Source of the DNA: Tipula vernalis
Taxonomy: Eukaryota > Arthropoda > Insecta > Diptera > Tipulidae
Direction: 5' to 3'
DNA: 64,000 bases
Assembly: GCA_958295665.1 (NCBI GenBank)
Contig: OY282559.1
Location: forward strand, 268,126,057-268,190,056
Shown here: piece by piece, positions 23,367 to 34,969 of the stretch
Layout of the letters: each line of letters begins with the position of its first letter
Numbering within the stretch: the first letter of the stretch is position 1
The notes under the pieces: model-generated
Told to the model about the DNA's origin: nothing
Databases searched by the model: none
What the model saw: only the letters and a program-made list of their open reading frames with translations
Position numbers and translations under genes: made by a program

Positions 23367-23450
<84 letters not shown>
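23366..23450. repeat. (TA)n microsatellite, about 85 bp
   Basis: This is a nearly pure TA run, interrupted only near its start. It occupies the place where most of the LINE endonuclease is missing, so the deletion junction lies here. A short VHLNIALLLK-like endonuclease start precedes it. Confidence 0.95.
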
Positions 23451-23596
23451 CCCCTAAGAAAAATTTGTTTGAAGCCACCGTCTTTCTCATTGAATCACTC
23501 TATACTGTAGCATCGGAATATTAGAGATTTTCTTCATGCAACTTGGAGAGCAAATAAAAATCCTATTATTATTTAAGAAATATAAGCAAGCTCCAT

Positions 23597-24504
23597 TTGG
23601 ACCTACCCGATAGGATTTTACGGCAAAATTTTCAAAAATATGGTCTTTCAAAAACCAAACGAACTGCCGTATCGGATTTTTCAGTTACTGAGTTCTCAAA
23701 TCATTTTTCAAAATGCTCCCAGGTAGCTGTGCAAAATCAATTTCTTATGAATTCTGCTATTTCGTCAACTGATAATCAATGTTTTTATTTTAGGAATGCT
23801 TCCATTATGGAAGTATGTAATGCAATCGTTGATATTCAATCTAAAACACGAGGTTCTCATGGTATCCCTGTAGGTTTCATTCGACATTTACTACCGTCAA
23901 TAAGCACTGTTTTAACAAACATAATTAACACTGCATTGACTAAATCTGTTTTTCCGACGAGATGGAAGATTGCACATATAACCCCTGTTGGGAAGGTACC
24001 TAAGCCTGAAACTATACAAGACTTTCGACCAATCAGTATACTTCCTTGCTTGAATCATAAATCATGAATCATATTTCTAGTTTTGGCTTAATGATCTACA
24101 GTCGGGGTTTCGAGAAAGACATAGTACAACTTCAGTGTTAATCATAAAGTTCTGCTTCGTCAGTTGCGCTCAAACTTTAACATTTCCCATTCTGCGTTTA
24201 AGCTTTTGGCTTCATATCGATCGGATAGGTATCAAATTGTCAAATTGAATGAAAAATTTTCCAACGAGAGTTGGTTGACTTCTGGTGTTCCTCAATCTTG
24301 GGCCCTTTGTTATTTATGATGTTTATAAATGATATCAGAAACAGCGTAGCTCCGGAAAAGTTTCATATTTTTGCAAATGATTTGCAAATCTGTGACTCAG
24401 CAGTAGCTAGTGATATGGATGCTTGCGTGCTGAGAATAAACGATACACTTGAAGGAATTTTAATTTGGAGCAATAACAATCATATTATGAAACTAACTCC
24501 TTAA
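23597..24504 (+). pseudogene. CR1-like LINE reverse transcriptase, N-terminal and palm parts
   Basis: The frame shows the LINE RT entry FPTRWKIAHITPVGKVPKPE, FRPISILPCL, then QSGFRERHSTTSVL and, after frame changes near 24060-24290, SILGPLLFMMFINDI and the catalytic site. The catalytic tetrad reads FAND instead of the usual F/YADD (24370-24381), so the first aspartate is asparagine. The C-terminal continuation lies beyond the insertion, from 29821. The protein would perform target-primed reverse transcription; this copy is dead. Confidence 0.8.
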
Positions 24505-25076
24505 AATCCAAAGCCATGGCTTTAACTAGTAACTAGTGTTCGGTACTAAAATAATCTCAAAACTGAAAATATAAAATTGTATTATCATTTTTATATATAG
24601 TATTCTGTATTTGTAAAATTTGTTATACTAAACCTTAAAGATCAATAATTAATGTAATCAAAATAATTATCTGTAAAATTCCATTTGACATATGTAATGC
24701 CAAATTGGAGTTGAATTGTATTAGCAGAATTGTAACAGAATTATAATGTTTAATTTGCAGTGCAGTGTCGAAAATTATAAACATTTACGCGACATCTGTG
24801 ATGAATACATCATATTAAACGTTCGAACATAATATAATTTGCGACTCCGTATAGCTTTTTTTGTCTTGTCACAGTGCTGCCACTTTTACTGACCAACAAG
24901 GGAGTAGAAAGTTTAAAAAAAGGGAGCAAATGTAATTCAAAATTATATATTATTTTATAATAATAACAACACGTACTCGATTATTCATCGTCATCGACAA
25001 ATTATAGATTTATTAAACTTAACAATTCAAATTAAAAACATATTGCATGTAATATTTGCACATGTTTACGATTTAC

Positions 25077-26880
25077 CAAAAAAATCAAAAGACCAATAAT
25101 GCAGATTCCCCCAATAAATATAGCAGGTGAGAAATGGGCTAGAAATAATGAAGACAAAGCTCGAGAATTTGCTGAACACCTCGAAAAAATATTCCAGCCA
25201 CATGAAGACCAAACGTTGGAAGCCGAGATAATGACTGAACAAGCTGTGCAAGAAAGTAAAGAAATCCTACCCACAACACCAAAAGAAGTCATACGTGAGA
25301 TAAAAGCTAATATGAATACGAAAAAAGCTCCTGGGTACGATCTTATTACTGCAGAAATCTTAAAAGAACTGCCAAGGAAAGCTCTGGTGAAACTCACCAA
25401 TCTTATAAATGCAGCATTTAGAATCAAATGTGTACCAAGCTTATGGAAAATTGCAGAAGTAATTATAATCCCAAAACCTGGGAAACCACCGCACATAACA
25501 TCGTCTTATAGGCCAATTTCGCTATTGCCAGTCATGTCCAAACTCTTTGAGAAGCTTCTGGTAAAAAGATTAAATCCGATAATCGAGAGTAAAAACTTGA
25601 TCCCAAATCATCAGTTCGGGTTTCGCAACCAACACTCAACAATTGATCAAGTACACAGAATAACCAGTATAATTGAGAAAGCATTAGAGGAGAAAAAAGT
25701 CTGTTCAACAGTATTTCTAGACGTTGCACAAGCGTTTGATAGAGTGTGGCATGAAGGACTTAACCACAAGTTAAGGAATCTTCTACCAATGCAATTTGCT
25801 AAGATACTGGAATCATACTTGAAAGATAGGTTCTTCAGGATTAAGTTAGACATACATTACTGAATACATTTTCTGAATTGAAAGAAATCAATGCAGGAGT
25901 TCCGCAGGGTAGTGTATTAGGGCCGGTTTTATACCTACTATACACTTATTATCTTCCTACATTAGAAAACACACAGTGGCAGCTTTTGCAGATAATACGG
26001 CGATCTTAGCTGTTGGAAAAAGCAACGAAGAATCAACACAGAAGTTACAATCAGCTATAACTCAAATATATAAATGGACAAAAAGATGGAGAATAAAACT
26101 AAATGAAGCTAAATCAGTTCACATCAACTTTACAAACAGACGAAACGAACATATTCCGATTACCATAAATCGGGAAATAATACCGCTTGCGAACACAGCT
26201 AAGTATCTCGGCATGACCCTGGATGCTAAACTACGATGGAAAGCACACGTCAAGAAGAAAAGTGAAGAATTAAGACTTAAATACAGAAAAATGTATTGGC
26301 TGATGGGAAGGAACTCGTCTTTATCAACATACAACAAGCTTCTACTTTATAAGCAAATATTGAAACCGATTTGAACTTATGGTATTCAGCTTTGGGGTTG
26401 TACCAAACAGAGCAACGTAAATATCATCCAAAGATTTCAGAATATGGTATTAAGGAACATCGTTGATGCACCTTGGTATGTCAGGAACAATGACCTTCAT
26501 AGGGGCCTTAAAATGTACCTCATCTTAAATGAAATCCAGGAACAATCACGGAGACATGAAGAAAGGCTCCGCCAACATGTGAACATTGAGGCAACTCGGC
26601 TCCTAAGTATCACGAATTTAGTACGCAGACTTAATAGAACCAAACCTTTTGAGCTGGTGTAATTGTCAGTTTAAACAGCATTGTGCTGATCTAAAATCCA
26701 CTACAAAGATGTGGTTTACTTCAATTTACCAAACACTATGGAACGCCAATGGGAAGATGGGATTAATTTAAGTTAGTAAATTAAGTCAGAAACAAATTGC
26801 TCATTAGTCCAGGAGACTAGATTGTAATTACATTAAATAAATAAATAAAATTTATTTTAAATAAAAAAAAAAAAAAAAAA
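25077..26880 (+). mobile_element. 5'-truncated Jockey-clade LINE with perfect 15-bp target duplication
   Basis: The direct repeat ATGTTTACGATTTAC lies immediately before the element (25062-25076) and immediately after its poly(A) (26881-26895). The element ends in AATAAA-rich sequence and a run of about 18 A. This is the signature of target-primed reverse transcription. Only the RT end of ORF2 is present, so the copy is 5' truncated and was never autonomous after insertion. Confidence 0.95.
25084..26662 (+). pseudogene. Jockey-clade reverse transcriptase (C-terminal part of ORF2)
   Basis: The RT reads APGYDLITAEILKELPRKA, PKPGKPPHITSSYRPISLLP, HQFGFRNQHSTIDQVHRI, STVFLDVAQAFDRVWHEGL, then after a frame break at 25861 GVPQGSVLGPVLYLLY. 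The catalytic tetrad is FADN rather than F/YADD (near 25982), a change of the second aspartate. The thumb (KYLGMTLDAKLRWKAH) follows, and a stop near 26373 interrupts the C-terminus, which ends at 26662. Sequence context (Jockey-type spacing, no RNase H) sets the clade. Confidence 0.88.
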
Positions 26881-26895
26881 ATGTTTACGATTTAC

Positions 26896-27440
26896 TTAAT
26901 TAATTCTATACAGTATATAATGTTACGTATTCCCGCTCGTCGATTTTCATTTTAATTTGTATTCACCGTCAATGAAAACAAATTTATTTGCAAATTTCAA
27001 CAGATCCTCTGAGTCAGACGGGACCCAACAACTTTTAGAAATATTTAATACCTCTTTTGAATACAACAAATTTTCAACGGTTAGTGTGTTGAAATTATTC
27101 CGAAGAGCGGTTTTGATATCTTGATATTCGTGTTCACCTAACGCAAATATCTACGTACATATATCTTGATATTCGTGTTCACCTAACGCATTTTTAAATA
27201 ATTTTAGCCTGATCCAAAAAGCCACTATGTCATTATCAATAAATTGCTTGGCAATTTCAGTATTGCCAATTAATCTTCGAAATTGGTTATTTAAAATTTC
27301 TTCGTCGCATTCATGAAACAATTTTAATATTGGTATAATTGTCTGCAGATCTCCAGAAATAATTTCTTTAATATTAAGATATTTAAGTAATTCATGTATG
27401 TGAAGTTATCCGAGGATTTCATCCCAGCAAATAAAAAAAT
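26896..27440 (-). pseudogene. hAT-like transposase C-terminal exon
   Basis: The minus strand reads HELLKYLNIKEIISGDLQ, FRRLIGNTEIAKQFI, IVAFWIRLKLFKNALGEHEY and TLTVENLLYSKEVLNISKSCW. The FW-x-L...NALGE block and the tail TVENLLYSKE resemble the hAT dimerisation domain on both sides of the usual LPHSNA-x-ERIFS core, which is absent; an internal deletion is likely. A 29-bp direct duplication at 27117-27146 and 27168-27197 (TATCTTGATATTCGTGTTCA...) marks the damaged spot. The assignment rests on remembered family patterns. Confidence 0.5.
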
Positions 27441-27466
27441 TAAATCAGGCAACCCTCGAAACATTT

Positions 27467-28465
27467 TATACATCAAGCATTCTTTTGTGAAGTTAGCCCA
27501 GCCCAGAATTTAATTATTTTTAACTTTAAAACTTAATAAAAAAAATTGCTCAAAATATCTAAATTGAATAATTAAACAATAATTCCTACAAAATAAAATT
27601 ATTTAAAAAATATGTATCGCTTTCAAAACATCTGTACATAATTATTGAAATATTTATTCGCTTTTTGCAATAATATAGATTTTTCGTCTGTAATAACAAA
27701 AGTTAAAATTTGTCGGATTGAGGCTCAATAGTATTGAAATGGACAGACACATAGCTTAATTTTGGCCAAATTTAAAGAAAATCGTACCGTTGCAACTTGC
27801 GTAATTTGGCCCTGGGCCAAAATCCTCTATACAATTTTTGAAGTAAAATTGGATTTTTCGTTGGTAATAACAAAAGTTAAATTTTGTCGGATTTAGGCTC
27901 AATGGTTTTCAAATGGACATACACATAGCTTATGGATTTGGCCCAGGGCCAAATTACGCAAGTTGCCACGGTACGATTTTCTTTAAATTTGGCCAAAAGT
28001 AAGCTATGTGTATGTCCATTTGAAAACCATTGAGCCTCAATCCGACAAATTTTAACTTTTGTTGTTATAGACGAAAAATCCAATTTTACTTCAAAAATTG
28101 TACAGAGGTTTTTGGCCCAGGGCCAAATTACGCAAGTTGCCACGGTACGATTTTCCTTAAATTTGGCCAAAAGTAAGCTATGTGTATGTCCATTTTAAAA
28201 CCGTTGAGCCTCAATCCGACAAATTTTAACTTTTGTTATTACAGACGAAAATTCTATATTATTTCAAAAAGCGAATAAATATTTCAATAATTATGTACAG
28301 ATGTTTTGCAAGCGATACATATTTTTTAGATAATTTTTTTTTGTAGGAATTATTGTTTACTTATTTAATTTACATATTTTTAGCTATTTTTTTTATTAAG
28401 TTTTAAATTTAAAAATAATTAAATTCTGGGCTGGGCTAACTTCACAAAAGAATGCTTGATGTATA
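27467..28465. repeat. 1-kb palindrome (arms about 500 bp)
   Basis: The outer left TATACATCAAGCATTC at 27467 and outer right GAATGCTTGATGTATA ending 28465 are exact inverse complements. The similarity continues inward through TGTGAAGTTAGCCCAGCCCA and beyond. GGCCCTGGGCC-type motifs occur near 27798, 27940 and 28110, so the arms also contain internal repeats. Candidate TA flanks make a foldback or MITE-like insertion likely. It separates exons of the surrounding hAT-like gene. Confidence 0.88.
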
Positions 28466-28489
28466 CAAGTAGTACATATTTTTTTTATT

Positions 28490-29316
28490 TACAGAACTGG
28501 CATCTTGAGATTTGTCAGAATTAGAAGAACCCGATTCGGTGCAAACAACTGAGTTAGAGCATCTAAATATAAAGAAATCAATAATCAATAAAATAGTAAT
28601 TTATCACACAAAATAAATATTATTAAAGTAACTGACTATTTGATAAGTTTCCAATATCTTGCTGTTCTGATTCAGATCTTAATGGGGATGGCTCGCAAGA
28701 TTGACTGACATTTGGAATGTTAGGTAAAATAATAGTAGTTTTCGGATTGGTACTAAGCAATATAAAAATATTAAAATTAATTTTCAAATGCAAAAAATAA
28801 TTATCACTTATTAGTTTATTACCAATTTAGCACAACTTCATAAGACGGTTCACTGCCTCTGTTCGGATTTAAACCTTTTACTGACACACTTTCCCTCAAA
28901 GCACTAAATCAAAACAATATTAAAATTATATCAATTTGCAATTTGAGAATATCTATATGAAATACGAATAATTACAAACTGGGTGTCACTAGAGTTTTTC
29001 AAATTTAATATTTGTGGCGAAACACTGGCACTCGAAATGACACTAAAACGCAGACAAAGATACGCAAGAAATTTAAAATAAAGTCTGTTTGGCATGAAAA
29101 ATTAAAATAAAATTAATTTTTAATAACTGATTCACTTTTTCCAATAGTTTTCAAACATTCGCAATATCGGCTAACGGAATTTCTTTAGAATAAATTGACC
29201 ACTGTTCAATTTTTTTAAATTTTATTGTATTATTAAAACAATATCTGTAAAATACCAAATTGTGATAATATTATTACTTACTTCCTTTTAGGAACAATTG
29301 GAAAATATCGTTTCAT
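28490..29316 (-). pseudogene. hAT-like transposase 5' exons (inferred)
   Basis: The ATG at 29316 starts MKRYFPIVPKRK and runs into a GTAAGT donor at 29281. Further downstream on the minus strand, short open blocks are preceded by TTTTAG or TTAG and followed by GT. They lie at about 29051-28985, 28905-28825, 28753-28640 and 28564-28490, and read Ser/Asn-rich peptides such as NPNRGSEPSYEVVLNW and SCEPSPLRSESEQQDIG. MKRYF starts are common in hAT/ZMYM-like transposases. Exon joins are inference; no catalytic core is visible because the palindrome and deletions intervene. Confidence 0.35.
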
Positions 29317-29820
29317 TTTTTGGATTTTTTCTTTTATAAAAAATAACTGTATTTCAAATTACATTTAATAACACTACATTTATACACAGTCCCATAAGAA
29401 ACACCACACTAATACTCTAAACGAATAGGAAAGAATAGACAAAAGCAAAAAGAAGACAAAAAATTATACTATATTAAGTTTGCTAAAATTCTCGCTGGGA
29501 TTTGGTTAAATGCGTTCGTTTAATGTGAAAAATGTATATAATGAAAAAGGAGTAGATTTAAATAAGTACGTACCGAACATTTATTAAGATGAAAAGGTAG
29601 TATATCTGCTCTAATCGGAGTAAAATGCAGCCCTGCTTGTCAAATCAGTAACCTAACCACAGCTGAACAAAAAGAATAAAATAAAAAGTCATACGGTGAA
29701 TAGTAAAAAATAGAGTTTTTTTGTCCAAGAAATCCATGATACAGTCCACGTCGTTCATCTTGGGGAAAGTGAACACAGTCTTGATAAACCATAGCACATA
29801 ATTTAGATTGTGCCCCAACA

Positions 29821-30520
29821 ACTAGTAATAAAGTAATGTTATCCAATCTTCGGCATTATACTATCGAAATTGTGGATACGGTTAGGAACTTGGAGTTATT
29901 GATGAAAGTTAGTTGGGATGACCTTGTAACCCAATTATGTGGTAGAATATATGCTACGTTAATGACGTTATGGCTCCGTGAAAGCTATACGCCGCAGGAC
30001 GCTAATCTGAAATTAATACGATCATTAGTTATTCCGCATTTAACCTACTGCGCCCCTATTTATTCTGGTTTACTCTAAGCCCTCGTTCAGAAAATTAAAT
30101 ATCGCTTTTAATTCTTATGCTCGGTATATGTATATACAATAAAAAGAGAGCTGATTCAATTTCAAGTTATACTCGTTTAATATTAGGGTGTGATTTATAT
30201 CATTATTTAGAGTTCATAACAGTTATATTTTCCTTTATAAAATAATTTATTATAGAAATCCCATGTATCTCTTCAATTTAATTAAATTTTTTATATCAAC
30301 TCGTACATCTAATATTAGTCTTCCTACAAATTGCAGAACTAAAGCACGTGAGTCATCTTTTTTTGTGCGGATCTATGAAAAGTCTAAGTAATTTTAAAAA
30401 CGATTGCTTCACATATTTCTCATCTATAAGTTGATATTTGTTTCATTTTGGAATACTGGTTCATATTGTTTTGTGATAATTTTGTTCGGGTAGATGCAAC
30501 CAGATTAATGATTTATGAAT
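29821..30520 (+). pseudogene. CR1-like LINE ORF2 C-terminus (resumes after the hAT insertion)
   Basis: The frame reads IEIVDTVRNLELLMKVSWDD, CGRIYATLMTLWLRESYTP, LIRSLVIPHLTYCAPIYSG, matching the RT thumb and C-terminal region of CR1-type ORF2 proteins. After a stop at 30076, shifted frames give RADSISSYTRLILGCDLYHY and a conserved RNPMYLFNLIKF-like segment. It completes the RT portion at 23597-24504. Confidence 0.75.
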
Positions 30521-30570
30521 TTATAAAAATTTTGTAAATTTGGTTTATAAATTTATATATTTATTTAGTA

Positions 30571-32829
30571 CTTTTTTTATAAGTTTTTTGGAGAGCAAAA
30601 TGTTGTATTTTTTTTTACGTTTGTAATGATTTTTTTTTTGTATCCCTTTTTGAAATTTTATTTAATTCTATTGTTCGTCATTAGCTATGAAATTATTTAA
30701 TGTTCTAATTTTAATCAAGATTGTGTAATGAATATTTGAATTAAGTATACATAAAAAGATTTTCTTGTATTTTAAGGAAATTGTAATAAGCTAAGCTTTA
30801 CTTGTATAATATTAATAAGAAGTTTGAGTTTCATTTTAGCAAGGAAAATTCGAACTGCCAAATTAGCGACGAATTGTATATTTTGCATGTGGCGCCAAAA
30901 AAGACTAGCGGCGGCCCTAACTTCCTATTTTACTCATCTTTGCTAAGTAAAATATCGCGTAAATCTGATTGTTTGGTATCGTATTTCCGAAAAACTTTAA
31001 AAAATAAAAATTGGAATTGATTAATCTTGTTTTCAACTATAAGTAGTACGATAAGGCTTAAATACATCTTTTAAGAATTCCTAAAATGTTTCAGATAATT
31101 TATAACCGAACTTATTTGAAATAGAAATCTCTTATGTTTGACCTGCCTACATTGTAGCACTAAGAATATTAATTGGTTGCCTGACTTGCTTTTCCTTCAG
31201 AATGACCTTCTGCTGTTTTACGTAACGGCAAGATGATTCGCAGGTGTCATAAAAACTTTAGTCATGAGATGAGTTTGATCGCTACCAGCTCCATTCTGTC
31301 ATAATGATTTGTTTGTGTAGTTTAATTTAATAATTCTATCTTTACAACAAAAAAATAATCATTGAACGGCTTAACATCAATTTAACGTTACATTTTCGTT
31401 TTTTTTCATGGTTAAATGCTGAACCGTTTAACGTAACGACGACATACTAAATAGAAAATGAATTTCTTTTGTTTTGTTTGTATGCAAATATCAAACTTTC
31501 AATTTTTTTTTTTATTTTGTGATGTCTCACTAATTTCGGAGAGTTTCTACAAATACAAAACATCACAAACATCTAAATTACCCAACAATTTATTCTAATC
31601 GCAAAATTAATAATCTCGTTTGTATTATCTCTGCCATAGATTTGTTTTTTGTTCCAAACTAAATTGGTTTCAGCTTGAAATATGTGCGAGAGAGTATTTT
31701 TAATGGTTTTGAACTTTTCACTGAATAGTTGCTGTTTTACATGCACCCAACCGAAACCCAACCACAACAACAACAACAACAAAAATGTGTAATGTAACAA
31801 CATTAATTTTATTCAATTTTTTTTGTTTTTGCTTTTATCTTATTATTGTTGCGGTTGTTATTTGTTTTGTTACTGTACTCGCGATTATTATTATTACTTA
31901 GAAAGTAAAAAGAAAATATAAATTTTTAATTTAAATGAAAACGAAATTTATTTACTCGTACACTTTAGTAATTTACTACCTTTTCTTAGCTTATTGTTAC
32001 AGAAATATAAAAAAAACTAATTTGCGTGCAAAAAATTTAATTAAATTTTTTTTTTTTTTTTAATAATAAATTGGAAACATTTATTTTCATGAACTTCGTT
32101 CTGACTATAATAATACATGAGACATGCACTTATGTGTATTTTTTATTATTGTGTGGAGTGCAGTAGCGGAATTTATTTATGTATTTGGTAATGCAAGTAG
32201 AGCAGAATTTTAATTGATGTGGAACAATTTAATTGACAGGTCATAATTATTACACGTTTTCTTGTTATGCTGCTTCCGAATAAGATTGTTAACAAATTGA
32301 TTTGTGTAGTGGGTGGCATGGAACATAGACGGGTCATATTAACGGAGATATTTTGTAAATTTGGCGACTAGTTTATCGAATATTTTGACGCGATTTTTGT
32401 TTGTTATTTATTTATTTTTTTTACCAGCCCTAACCTATATCATGGGCTACAATACAATAGCTTTTGTATATAAAAAAATATGTTATAAATTATTATTATT
32501 TTGAATATTCTTAAAATGATCTCTTGAAATGTTAAAATCGAAAAGTTCTGAATATTGCCTAAAATATTTTGAAGAACGGTTCATCAATTCCATAATTCGT
32601 ACGATGAAAATCAATACTCAACATACACACCAGATAAATACCATTTGGTCTTTCTAAAGGTCAGATTACATTTCATTATATAGATTAAGGAGTTCTGCCA
32701 TTTATCTTATTTTTATTTGTTTTCTAAGCTGGTACGTAATAACACTATTTATGAACTGAAATTTTCGGTTCTGTGTATTGTAAGAGCACTATTTATGAAC
32801 ATTGATGTGTATTCATTGAGCAATAAAAG
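30571..32829. other. AT-rich stretch, no gene recognised
   Basis: The first 250 bases may be the 3' UTR of the CR1-like LINE. The rest contains short AT-rich open frames without motifs, a CAACAACAACAA run near 31766 and poly-T tracts. I see no transposon ends. Confidence 0.5.
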
Positions 32830-32947
32830 TACTGATTCTATAAACTGACATTATTGTGCTTAGTGAGACATGGGTTAAGAATAACAATACTATTACAATG
32901 GTTGATCAAAATTCCCCAAGAAAATACCAAAGTCTATTTTTTGTACC
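32830..32947 (+). pseudogene. LINE endonuclease fragment (left piece)
   Basis: The frame DIIVLSETWVKNNNTI matches the catalytic-glutamate region of the apurinic-like endonuclease of non-LTR retrotransposons (LSETW). It is cut at 32947 by the inverted-repeat element, and the likely continuation lies at 34276. Confidence 0.65.
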
Positions 32948-34275
32948 GTTTACTCCAGATATATCGTTTCCGGAGTATTTTTAACTGCAAAATAGGATTC
33001 CGTAGTCCAAATTTACTTGTGACACTTCAGTAACCCAAAAAAAGCCAACTTTAGAAAACAAAATCCAAAGTAATTTATCTTTCTATTTTGGTTACTAATT
33101 GCTTTTGACTAAGCCATTATTAGAAAGTCATTGGCATAGAAACTCGTACTAAAACCCAGACGCACAACTTACACTGAAACTCAGACAATCAAACTGTTAC
33201 TCAAACCGAGACGCAAAACTCACACTTGAACTATGACAGGCATACTGCAATTCAGAGAGTATAAGTTACAAATAGAAGACAAATAAGACAAATTCGCGGC
33301 TTATGTCACTGAAACAAAATTATTGGCAATAGGAAAGTGGAACTTAACTAAGAAAGGTTAGCTGAGCCTTGTTGCTGTTCATCAAGTTTTTGTTCATTGA
33401 CCTATCACAAGCGTTCAAGTAAAGTTTTATTGATGTCATTTCTTGCGTTTACAAAGTACTCTCTTGTCCTCGAATGACCTATGAAGTGGATTTCTACGTC
33501 TTTTTCTCAGATTTGTTTCTTCCTCTTGAACATCCAACTATATTCCGCTAACATGTTAACATCCGACCTTCCCTTACATTCTTGTGGAAGCGCTCCCCTT
33601 GCTCTTTACTATAGTCGCCTAAATTGTCAGAAAAGTAATCAAGATGGGAATGAAGCTTTAAGTTCATAAGGCATCCCATTTGCCTGTAATTTTCTATCAA
33701 CTTTGTAATAATGTCTTTGTAATGCTCACTTTAGGTGTTTCCTAAGAAGTTTTCACAAACTTCTCTAAAACTGAGCCAGGCAGCTTTCTCATTTTTTTTT
33801 TGTATGGTTTTAACGAAATTGTTGTCTTAAAATAGTTTTCGTATTTGAGGTCCGCTAAAACACCTTCTTTAATTTTAGTCTCTGTCAGTTTTGGAAATCT
33901 TGTTTCCTACTATTCCAGAGACATTTAAAACAAGGATACTTCACAAAACCAGACTGCTGCCGTAGCAGTTTTTTCATAGTTTTTAAATCCCCACAAACTT
34001 GCCACTTGTGCTCCGAGTACTTAATTTTTGCAAAATATTCTCCATAATTCTCTCCCACACAGATTGAGTGGACTATTGAGATAGTGGAATATTTATTTCC
34101 ATTGTGCAGTATTTACCGCTTTTAGGCTGAGTGAAGGTGCCCTGAGTGCAGCCACACATTAATTTTCTGTTGACATGTGATTTTTTGCGATAATAAAGAG
34201 TCAGAAGTAAATTTGAACGGCGGAATCCCTTTATGTGGTTAAAAATACTCCGGAAACGATATATCTGGAGTAAAC
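32948..34275 (-). mobile_element. DNA transposon with exact 38-bp inverted ends (CMC/Chapaev-like candidate)
   Basis: The ends 32948-32985 and 34238-34275 (GTTTACTCCAGATATATCGT...) are exact inverse complements, and weaker similarity continues for about 60 more bases. Flanks GTACC and GTGCC may be a 5-bp target duplication with one change. The interior carries a decayed minus-strand transposase. The inserted site splits a LINE endonuclease, which resumes at 34276. Confidence 0.75.
33480..34070 (-). pseudogene. Transposase relic of the inverted-repeat element (CMC/Chapaev-like, tentative)
   Basis: On the minus strand, reading from about 34070, the pieces are VGENYGEYFAKIKYSEHKW, VCGDLKTMKKLLRQQSGFV, KYPCFKCLWNSRKQ and, after several stops and frame changes, SHLDYF/LGDYSKEQGERF-type and DVNMLAEYSWMFKRKK blocks. 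The YPCF-x-CLW and GERFHQ-like motifs occur in a transposase family widespread in insects and cnidarians that I remember as CMC/Chapaev. That name is uncertain, but homology to the family looks clear. Confidence 0.6.
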
Positions 34276-34560
34276 GTGCCGGGGTAATCAGTTCTTTTTT
34301 CATTTTATAAGTATCGAAAACGGATTTAAATATACGATGAGATGTTTCTGACTACAAAAACAGTTTGATGAGTTCGGGAATGTTGTTGGTAGCTTCAATA
34401 ATATTAGCAACGTTAAAAATTCCACTATTTTCTCTGATATTAGTGATCACAATTTTATGTTTTCGTCTCTTTACTTCAAGGACAAATTTTACAGACTTAA
34501 ATTGGAAAAAAAGGACTTTGAAAAAGTGGACTCGTCTCGTATTTTGTTGATTATCTTCAA
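34276..34560 (+). pseudogene. LINE endonuclease fragment (right piece)
   Basis: The frame FDEFGNVVGSFNNISNVK leads into FSDISDHNFMFSSLYF, whose SDH motif is the catalytic end of LINE endonucleases. It appears to continue the fragment at 32830-32947 and is cut at about 34560 by a mariner piece. Confidence 0.6.
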
Positions 34561-34562
34561 CC

Positions 34563-34741
34563 AATTTTGAAATTACTGATCCGGACGGCGGAAAGCGATT
34601 CGGCTCTAACGAGGATATCATCGATGCAACAAACGCCTATTTTGAAGGGTTGGAGAAATCGTATTATTCGCAAGGGATCGAAAAATTGGAAAAACGTTGG
34701 ACTAAGTGTATTGAGCTAAAAGGCGACTACGTTGAAAAGTA
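34563..34741 (+). pseudogene. Mariner transposase C-terminus
   Basis: The frame reads GGKRFGSNEDIIDATNAYFE, LEKSYYSQGIEKLEKRW and TKCIELKGDYVEK then stop at 34739-34741. This is the characteristic C-terminal end of mariner transposases. The catalytic domain is absent, so it is a 3' fragment. It differs from the mariner relic at 13790-14262. Confidence 0.85.
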
Positions 34742-34969
34742 AATTTTTTTTTGGCCGAAAATATTATTCCTTGTTTCATTTTTTTACCAGACTTCTCACT
34801 TCGCCCTCGTACCTAGTTCAATTTATTTTTCACTATAACCCACATAATTTTTAAAATAACGTAAAGTCACATCGATGGGCGAATCGTTCACAAGTGTCGA
34901 AGCGAAAGCACCAAGAACGAAATTCAGGAAACAATACTGAAACGTCCGCCACCGATCGTCCTTCCCAAC

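Larger units (their letters stand above)
24533..29819 (-). mobile_element. hAT-like DNA transposon inserted in the CR1-like LINE
   Basis: The 8-9 bp duplication ACTAGTAA at both junctions fits hAT target duplications. The inner sequence TGTTCGGTAC near 24537 has an inverse GTACCGAACA near 29569. A multi-exon minus-strand gene begins MKRYFPIVPKRK at 29316, and its last segment resembles the hAT C-terminal dimerisation region. A Jockey LINE and a 1-kb palindrome are nested in it. The region between 29580 and 29819 does not match the left end well, so the exact right terminus is uncertain. Confidence 0.55.
22145..30570 (+). mobile_element. CR1-like non-LTR retrotransposon, deleted and split by a hAT-like insertion
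   Basis: Collinear pieces are a leader and ORF1 (22352-23090), the start of an endonuclease (23290-23365), RT (23597-24504) and a C-terminal region (29821-30500). The break at about 24524-24532 and 29820-29828 has the duplicated 9-mer AACTAGTAA. Reading across it, the LINE codons resume in phase from the KAMALT block to the following segment. Most of the endonuclease is missing at the (TA)n tract. The clade is judged from RT context and absence of RNase H; CR1, Daphne or a relative are all possible. Confidence 0.72.

Noticed and set aside
30802..31020. Hypothetical 72-residue plus-strand protein
   Set aside because: No recognisable motif and low-complexity AT-rich context; not supported as a gene.
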